Positions 59,432 through 64,000 of a stretch of 64,000 nt of DNA are shown piece after piece. The position numbers were made by a program, and so were the translations under genes. The notes below the pieces were generated by a model. That model was not told the origin of the DNA and did not search any database. It worked only from the letters and a program-made list of their open reading frames with translations. Within the stretch, counting starts at the first letter, position 1. Each line of letters opens with the position of its first letter. Origin of the DNA: RHKX01 sp963826475 (lineage in GTDB: Bacteria; Actinomycetota; Thermoleophilia; Solirubrobacterales; 70-9); contig CAWGXC010000003.1 of NCBI GenBank assembly GCA_963826475.1, forward strand, positions 620,001 to 684,000, in the 5' to 3' direction.

Positions 59432-60055
59432 CTACTGATCCTCGTCGCCGACCTGGAAGCGGGCGAAGCGCGCGATGCGGACGTTCTCTCCGGTTCGCAC
59501 CGACGCCTCCTCACGCAGGGCTTCGATCGTCTTGCCGTCGTGCTTGTCGCCGTTCACGTGCAGCTGGTCGAGCAGCACGATCTCCTTGCGCCATTTGGCG
59601 AGCTGCCCCTCGACTATCCGGTCACGAACGTTCTCCGGCTTGCCCTCCTCGGCGGCCTTCTGTTCGAAGACGGTCCGCTCGGCCTGCTCCTCCTCGGCCG
59701 GGATCTCCTCGGCGTGGACGTAACGGGGCGCGGCGGCGGCGACGTGGAGCGCAATCTCACGAGCGAACTCCTGGAAGTCGTCGGTTCGAGCGACGAAGTC
59801 CGTCTCGCACTGGATCTCGATCAGAACGCCGATCTTGCCGCCGGCGTGAATGTAGGAGGAGACGATCCCCTCGCCGGTCGAGCGGCCACTGCGCTTGGCG
59901 GCCGATGCCTGACCCTTGACGCGGAGGATCTCGATGGCCTTCTCGGGGTCACCACCGGCCTCGGTCAGCGCCGCCTTGCAGTCCATCATCGCCGCGCCCG
60001 TGCGCTCGCGGAGCGACTTGACGTCGGAGGCTTTGATCTGAGCTGTGTCGCTCAC
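59432..60055 (-). CDS. tsf: Elongation factor Ts, short form
   Basis: Nucleotide exchange factor for EF-Tu. The 207-residue protein has the UBA-like N-terminal domain (VKSLRERTGAAMMDCKAALTEAGGD) and the core QCETDFVARTDDFQEFAREIALHVAA. At about 207 residues it is shorter than E. coli EF-Ts (283), close to the short forms of Thermus and plastids. Overlaps rpsB by four bases. The stop is three bases before the inferred pyrH CTG. Confidence 0.95.
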   Translation of the reverse strand: MSDTAQIKASDVKSLRERTGAAMMDCKAALTEAGGDPEKAIEILRVKGQASAAKRSGRSTGEGIVSSYIHAGGKIGVLIEIQCETDFVARTDDFQEFAREIALHVAAAAPRYVHAEEIPAEEEQAERTVFEQKAAEEGKPENVRDRIVEGQLAKWRKEIVLLDQLHVNGDKHDGKTIEALREEASVRTGENVRIARFARFQVGDEDQ

Positions 60056-61029
60056 TTCGAGCTCCCTTCAGTGCTCGTCGCTGCGACCGGCGCCTCGGGA
60101 GTCGGGGCGGCCTTCTCGGCCTCGGGGGCTGCGGCCGGAGCCTTCTCCCCGTCGGCTGCGGCCTTCTTGGCTGCGGCTTCGGCCTCCACGCGAGCTGCCG
60201 ATTCGGCGCGGGATGCAGCTGCTTCGGCCTCCTCGGCCGCCTGCTGCTTTCTCGCCTCCTCCTCCTCGCGCCTGACGCGTTCCTCCTCCTCGCGCTTCTT
60301 CCGCTCCTCCTCCTCGCGCTTGCGGCGCGCCTCCTCGGCCGCGTGAAACGCGGTCGCGGAGGTGAGGATCGCTTCGCCGAGCGTGCGGACGATCAGGTCG
60401 CATGACCGGATCGCGTCGTCGTTGCCCGGGATGACGTACTCGACGGGACGGGGATCGCAGTTCGTGTCGACGAGCGAGACGATCGGGATGCCCAGGCGTC
60501 GGGCCTCGTTGACCGCGATCTCCTCGGCGTTGAGGTCGATCACGAACACGGCCTCGGGCGGACGCTCCATGTCGCGTACCCCACCGAGGTTGAACTCGAG
60601 CTTGCGGAGCTCGGCCTCTCGCGCCATGCGCTCCTTGGTCGGCAGCAGCGCCAGCTGGCCGCCGGTCTCGAGCTCGGTGAGCTGGTGCAAGCGCTTGATC
60701 CGCTTGTTGATCGTCTGGAAGTTGGTCAGCAGGCCGCCGAGCCAGCGCCGACTCACGTATGGCATGCCGGTCTTCTCAGCCCACTCCTCGATCGAATCAC
60801 GAGCCTGCTTCTTGGTGCCGACGAACAGCACCTTGCCGCCGCGACCGGCGATCTCGGCGCAGAAGTCCGTCGCCTTGGTCAGCAACTTCTCCGTCTGCAG
60901 CAGGTCGATTACATGAATTCCGTCGCGCTCGCCGTGGATGTAGCGGCGCATCGCGGGGTTCCAGCGTCGAGTCTGGTGTCCGAAATGGACGCCCGATTCG
61001 AGCAGCTCCTTGATGCCTGTATCAGCCAT
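60052..61029 (-). CDS. rpsB: Ribosomal protein S2 with long charged C-terminal extension
   Basis: Small-subunit protein. Residues 1 to about 230 are S2: MKELLE-like start GVHFGHQTRRWNPAMRRYI, VLFVGTKKQARDSIEEWA, PEAVFVIDLNAEEIAVNEARRLGIP and IPGNDDAIRSC. From about 232 a Lys/Arg/Glu repeat section (ARRKREEEERKKREEEER) turns into an Ala/Pro-rich tail to residue 325, about 95 residues beyond the core. The leader upstream forms a hairpin. Confidence 0.96.
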   Translation of the reverse strand: MADTGIKELLESGVHFGHQTRRWNPAMRRYIHGERDGIHVIDLLQTEKLLTKATDFCAEIAGRGGKVLFVGTKKQARDSIEEWAEKTGMPYVSRRWLGGLLTNFQTINKRIKRLHQLTELETGGQLALLPTKERMAREAELRKLEFNLGGVRDMERPPEAVFVIDLNAEEIAVNEARRLGIPIVSLVDTNCDPRPVEYVIPGNDDAIRSCDLIVRTLGEAILTSATAFHAAEEARRKREEEERKKREEEERVRREEEEARKQQAAEEAEAAASRAESAARVEAEAAAKKAAADGEKAPAAAPEAEKAAPTPEAPVAATSTEGSSK

Positions 61030-61145
61030 GATTTCCCTTGCTCAGTTGAATTGATTCCAGTCCGGATGGCGCCGCGGGGACCCGGCACAGCCGGGCAGGG
61101 CCCGCGGTCACCAGCTGGGACCGCATTGGGTGAGCACGTCAGTCT
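61030..61145 (-). promoter_or_regulatory. Structured rpsB leader region
   Basis: Minus-strand RNA between a TAGACT -10-like box near 61142 and the rpsB ATG. Nested arms pair: CCGCGGG (61072-61078) with CCCGCGG (61101-61107), and inside them CCCGGC with GCCGGG around a 3-base loop. AAGGGA serves as ribosome site. Ribosomal protein operon leaders of this kind can be autoregulatory S2 binding sites. That role here is inferred. Confidence 0.5.
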
Positions 61146-61169
61146 AGGCGAAGCGCCGCCGCCGCTCGC

Positions 61170-61853
61170 TCAGGGCTCCCGAGCGGCGACGAGAGCGAGC
61201 TCGAGGTCCTCCGGCAGCGAGCTCTCGAGCTCGAGCGGTTCGCCCGTGATCGGATGCTCGAAGGCGAGGCGCCGTGAATGCAGGAACTGCCGGTTCAGGT
61301 CGTAGCGAGGCGCCGATCCGTACTGCGGGTCGCCGACGACGGGGTGGCCTATCGCAAGCAGATGGGCGCGGATCTGATGTGTCCGCCCCGTTTCGAGGCG
61401 CACGTCGAGGATGGCTTCGCGGGGCAGCCGCTCACGGACTTCGAAGTGCGTAACGGCCGAGCGGGGGCGGCGACCTCCGACGATGACCTTCTCCGGTGAG
61501 CGGTGGTCGCGGCCGAGCGGGGCGTCGATCCTGCCCGTCCGCGACGGCGGGCAGCCCTCAACCAGAGCCTCGTACTCGCGCGAGACCTCACGGGCGGCGA
61601 TCAGCTTGCTCAGCGCCTTGTGGGCCTCGGCGGTCCTGGCGACCACGAGCAGCCCCGAGGTGTCCTTGTCGAGGCGATGGACGATTCCCGGACGATCGGG
61701 GTCGTCCCCCCCTCCGAGGATGTCGGCGAGCGCCCCCACGAGGCTCGGCCCCGGGTTTCCCGGGGCGGGATGGGTGAGCATCCCGGCCGGCTTGTCGACG
61801 ATGGCGAGATGCTCGTCGCTCCAGGCGATCCGTGGTGCCGGCGGGTCGCTCAC
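61170..61853 (-). CDS. RluA-family 23S rRNA pseudouridine synthase without S4 domain
   Basis: Isomerises uridine in rRNA. The 227-residue protein carries the catalytic aspartate in GIVHRLDKDTSGLLVVART and continues with EYEALVEGCPPS, VRLETGRTHQIRAHLLAIGHPVVGDPQYG, all in RluD order. The N-terminal S4 domain of RluD/RluB is absent: the chain starts MSDPPAPRIAWSDEHLAIVDKPAGML. It overlaps the lspA stop by four bases. Confidence 0.9.
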   Translation of the reverse strand: MSDPPAPRIAWSDEHLAIVDKPAGMLTHPAPGNPGPSLVGALADILGGGDDPDRPGIVHRLDKDTSGLLVVARTAEAHKALSKLIAAREVSREYEALVEGCPPSRTGRIDAPLGRDHRSPEKVIVGGRRPRSAVTHFEVRERLPREAILDVRLETGRTHQIRAHLLAIGHPVVGDPQYGSAPRYDLNRQFLHSRRLAFEHPITGEPLELESSLPEDLELALVAAREP

Positions 61854-62374
61854 GCGCCGGTCGCCCGATCCGGATCCCGTGGGTCGGGGTCCCCCGCTTC
61901 CGCGGAGCTCGCGGGATCCTGAGGGCCGACCCCGAAGGCGTAGACCAGGATGAGCGCGATCACCCCGCAGGTGATCTCGATGTCGGCGACGTTGAACGCC
62001 GGCCAGCCGGGTGGATCGATGAAATCGGTGACGAAGCCCTCACGCGCCCTGTCGATCAGATTCCCGATGGCGCCGCCGGCCAGCAGCCCGATCGGCAACC
62101 ACAGTCCGGCGCGTTCCGCGCTCGAGAGGAAGTAGGCGAGCAGCCCGGCGAAGGCGATCGCGGCGACGACCAGGACCCAGCCGCCGGCACCCTCGAGGAG
62201 GCCGAACGCGATGCCGTGGTTCTCGACGCGAACGAGGTGCACCCCGCCGATCAGATCGATGGGGCGCCCGGGAGCGACCTCCCCGCGGACGATCGCCTTG
62301 GAGATCTGGTCGGCGGCGATCGCGAGGATCCCGACGAGCGCGGCGCGGGCGAATCCGGGTCCGGGCGCCTTCAC
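61850..62374 (-). CDS. lspA: Prolipoprotein signal peptidase
   Basis: Aspartic protease that trims lipoproteins, of which ModA and the cyclophilin gene in this window are examples. The 174-residue protein has four membrane segments. NHGIAFGLLEGAGG, GGAIGNLIDRAREGFVTDFID and FNVADIEITCGV include the two catalytic aspartates. A GTG start at 62374 overlaps the yggT stop by four bases. C-terminal tail is Asp/Pro-rich. Confidence 0.95.
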   Translation of the reverse strand: MKAPGPGFARAALVGILAIAADQISKAIVRGEVAPGRPIDLIGGVHLVRVENHGIAFGLLEGAGGWVLVVAAIAFAGLLAYFLSSAERAGLWLPIGLLAGGAIGNLIDRAREGFVTDFIDPPGWPAFNVADIEITCGVIALILVYAFGVGPQDPASSAEAGDPDPRDPDRATGA

Positions 62375-62694
62375 CCGTTGATCAGACCGACGACGATCGA
62401 CTCCATGATGAACAGCAGGATGATCCCGATCATGGGTCCGAGATCCAGGCCCATCCCACCGAGATTGACCTGGGGGACGAATCGCCGGAAGAGGTTCAGG
62501 TAGGGGTCGACGCTCTCCTCGACGAAGGAGGTGACGGCTCGCAGGGGCGTGTTGTACGGCAGCGAGCCGCGCAACATGACCACCCAGCTGATCGCGATCC
62601 GAGCGAAGATCAGGATGATGAAGACGAGAAAGAGCGAGTCGACGTACTGGGCGACGTCGTTGCGGTCGATCGCGGCGGTAAGGGGAGCACTCAC
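62371..62694 (-). CDS. YggT family membrane protein
   Basis: The 107-residue protein has two to three hydrophobic helices (LFLVFIILIFARIAISWVVML and LGPMIGIILLFIMES) and the conserved FVEESVDPYLNLFRRFVP block. It lies between proC and lspA in the sepF/yggT cluster, which is common near division genes. The function is not established. Confidence 0.88.
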   Translation of the reverse strand: MSAPLTAAIDRNDVAQYVDSLFLVFIILIFARIAISWVVMLRGSLPYNTPLRAVTSFVEESVDPYLNLFRRFVPQVNLGGMGLDLGPMIGIILLFIMESIVVGLING

Positions 62695-63464
62695 CCTGCA
62701 CCCGCCATCCGCTGCAGGGAGGCGACGACCGCATCCTTGAACGCCGCCGGCGCCCCGGCCGCCTCGAGCGCCTCGAGGCCGGCCTCGGTGCTCCCGCCGG
62801 GCGAGGCGATCGACCGCCGCAGGTCGGAGGGGTCGCGCTCGAGCTGATGCTCGGCCAGGCCGGCGGCGGCCTCGCGGACGAGCTGATTGCTGAGATCGGC
62901 GCTGAGCCCCGCGTCGACGCCGGCGTCGATCAGCGCCTCACAGACGAGGGCGATATAGGCGGGTGAGCAGCCCATCACCGCGGTCGCGGCGTCGATCTGG
63001 GGCTCCTCGACCTCGACGAGCGTTCCCAGCGATCCGAGCAGGCCGATCGCGCGTCCCAGCGAGCTCGAGCCCGGTGGCACGGGCGTGTGGCAGATCACGC
63101 CGCGACGGATCTCAACCGCGAGATTCGGCATCGTGCGCAGCACGGGAGTTCGGCCCAGTGCCTCGGTCAGTTGCTCGAGGGAGGTGGCGCCGAGCACTGA
63201 GATCACGCCATGGACCTGCCCGGCCAGCGGCGCGCTCGCCTCGGCGAGGGCCTTCGGCTTGACCGCGAGGACGACGAGGTCGCAGAGCTCAGCCAGCTCG
63301 TCGAGTGAGGAGACCGGCCTGCCACCGAGCTCGGCTGCGAGCCGGCTTGCCCGCCCGGAGCCCGAATCGGCGAAGAACATGGCGTCGGGACCGCCTTGAG
63401 CCATGGCCCAGCCCCGGGCCATCGCGGCGGCCATGTTTCCCGAACCTGCAAACCCGACGTTCAT
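62691..63464 (-). CDS. proC: Pyrroline-5-carboxylate reductase
   Basis: Last step of proline synthesis. The 257-residue protein starts MNVGFAGSGNMAAAMARGWA (NAD-binding Gly motif). It has VVLAVKPKALAEA, VRTMPN-type RTMPNLAVEIRRGVICH, VMGCSPAYIALVCEALIDAG and LASPGGSTEAGLEALEAAG (ISPGGTT-type) near the C terminus, all in order. Length is normal. It lies 243 bases downstream of sepF across a repeat region. Confidence 0.95.
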   Translation of the reverse strand: MNVGFAGSGNMAAAMARGWAMAQGGPDAMFFADSGSGRASRLAAELGGRPVSSLDELAELCDLVVLAVKPKALAEASAPLAGQVHGVISVLGATSLEQLTEALGRTPVLRTMPNLAVEIRRGVICHTPVPPGSSSLGRAIGLLGSLGTLVEVEEPQIDAATAVMGCSPAYIALVCEALIDAGVDAGLSADLSNQLVREAAAGLAEHQLERDPSDLRRSIASPGGSTEAGLEALEAAGAPAAFKDAVVASLQRMAGAG

Positions 63465-63499
63465 GGATCGTCAGGTTAGAGACCGCGTCATCCGACAAA

Positions 63500-63712
63500 C
63501 CCTGACGAGGTTGGGAGCCCCCGGATCAAGGAAGAGTCCGGCGCTGCGGCCGGTTGGCCGTGAGCCGGGCGATGACGCCGAGCCGGCGCCTCCCATTCCG
63601 TCAGGCCCTGACGAGGTCGGGGGCCGCCAGATCAAGGAAGAACGGGCCGATGCGGCCAAGCGGGCCGTGAGGCCCGCGATGACGCCGAGCCGGCGCCCCC
63701 CGGCCCGTCAGG
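63500..63712. repeat. Two 106-bp tandem repeat units with inverted ends between proC and sepF
   Basis: Unit 1 is 63500-63605 and unit 2 is 63606-63712, the last bases overlapping the sepF stop. Each begins CCCTGACGAGG and ends CGTCAGG, so the terminal 7 bases are inverted repeats. The middle holds GATCAAGGAAGA and GATGACGCCGAGCCGGCGCC blocks. They match each other at most positions, with scattered differences. The one-base drift in length breaks a reading frame, so I do not call them coding. Confidence 0.8.
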
Positions 63713-64000
63713 ATTGGTTGAAGAAGCCTTTTTCTACGAGGCGCGCCTTTTCCTCGGCCGAGACCTCGACATTGGCCGGGGTCAGCATGAAGGTCTTATC
63801 CGCGATCTTCTGCATGCCGCCGTCCATGGCGTAGGTGAGGCCCGAGCTGAAGTCGATCAGCCGCTTGGAGAGGTCGGAGCCCGTGGATTGAAGGTTGAGG
63901 ATCACCGGCACGTTGCGCTTGAAGCGATCGGCGACTTCCTGGGCGTCGTTGAAGTTGCGCGGGGTCACGAAGTGGACCTGGACGTCGGCGGCCGCACCAT
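63708..64000 (-). CDS. sepF: Cell division protein SepF (cut by right window edge)
   Basis: SepF binds FtsZ and the membrane and aids septum assembly. The visible C-terminal part, 97 residues, starts within GAAADVQVHFVTPRNFNDAQ and continues VADRFKRNVPVILNLQSTGSDLSKRLIDFSSGL. The last ends VSAEEKARLVEKGFFNQS, matching the SepF beta-rich core. The frame is open to base 64000, so the N terminus is missing; the GTG at 63968 is not the real start. Followed by proC and yggT. Confidence 0.93.
   Translation of the reverse strand, partial: GAAADVQVHFVTPRNFNDAQEVADRFKRNVPVILNLQSTGSDLSKRLIDFSSGLTYAMDGGMQKIADKTFMLTPANVEVSAEEKARLVEKGFFNQS

Noticed and set aside
63403..63834. A 143-codon plus-strand frame through the 106-bp repeats
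   Set aside because: It overlaps proC and sepF on the opposite strand, and the repeat drift breaks the phase between units.

Overview
The window is high-GC bacterial DNA packed with genes: about 69 protein genes, many with start/stop overlaps of 1 to 8 bases and intergenic gaps that rarely exceed 250 bases. Several features point to Actinomycetota: a MurT/GatD lipid II amidation pair, a GarA-like FHA protein beside an FtsR-like MerR regulator, a wax ester/DGAT acyltransferase, an ECF42-type sigma factor with its DGPF partner, SepF, and a c-di-AMP (ydaO-type) riboswitch on a cell-wall hydrolase gene. The mix with an alkyl-DHAP-synthase-like enzyme, a short EF-Ts, and an RsiG-like protein beside FHA/MerR fits a deep lineage such as Thermoleophilia/Solirubrobacterales. 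That placement is inference. No rRNA, tRNA, CRISPR array, transposase or prophage gene was seen.

Layout. 1-4.4 kb (minus): a tightly overlapping chain of methyltransferase, lipid kinase, murT, methyltransferase and gatD, the last cut by the left edge. 4.4-10.0 kb: a cyclophilin lipoprotein, BCP-type peroxiredoxin and hydrolase run, then small conserved proteins, a flavin reductase, a membrane protein and an M20 peptidase. 10.0-13.1 kb (minus): modABC plus an HTH-TOBE regulator, with an inverted repeat just ahead of modA. 13.1-15.3 kb: the ECF42/DGPF pair and a YdeI-like protein. 15.3-19.1 kb: two tandem paralogous FG-GAP/ASPIC-UnbV secreted proteins. 19.2-24.7 kb: an FMN reductase-like protein, YqgE, thioredoxin plus CcdA, DNA polymerase IV and a riboswitch-controlled RlpA-like protein. 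25-35.3 kb: acyltransferase, cation/proton antiporter, a fused amidase/M14 peptidoglycan hydrolase overlapping a potassium channel gene, an orphan molybdopterin oxidoreductase, a secreted metallopeptidase and NAD synthetase. 35.3-39.0 kb: thioesterase, an HTH-membrane-sensor protein, the alkyl-DHAP-synthase-like flavoenzyme and an SRPBCC protein.

39.0-64.0 kb is mostly a conserved housekeeping backbone on the minus strand: sepF, proC, yggT, lspA, rluD; then rpsB, tsf, pyrH, frr, uppS, cdsA, DUF6458, dxr, rseP; then ispG, two GNATs, proS, pgsA-like, RsiG-like, FHA, MerR. Between rseP and ispG, which commonly lie close together in actinobacteria, sits an 8 kb mixed-strand block (SMP-30-like, AlkZ/YcaQ-like, EttA, cupin/TetR, L,D-transpeptidase, acyl-CoA ligase). 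A 76-bp tandem repeat array lies at the rseP side of this block. A second kind of repeat, two 106-bp units with inverted ends, sits between proC and sepF.

The recurrent themes are envelope construction (lipid II amidation, isoprenoid carrier, phospholipid and possibly ether-lipid synthesis, peptidoglycan hydrolases and cross-linking), nucleotide second messengers (a c-di-AMP riboswitch and a c-di-GMP-type RsiG motif) and molybdenum use (uptake plus an oxidoreductase).
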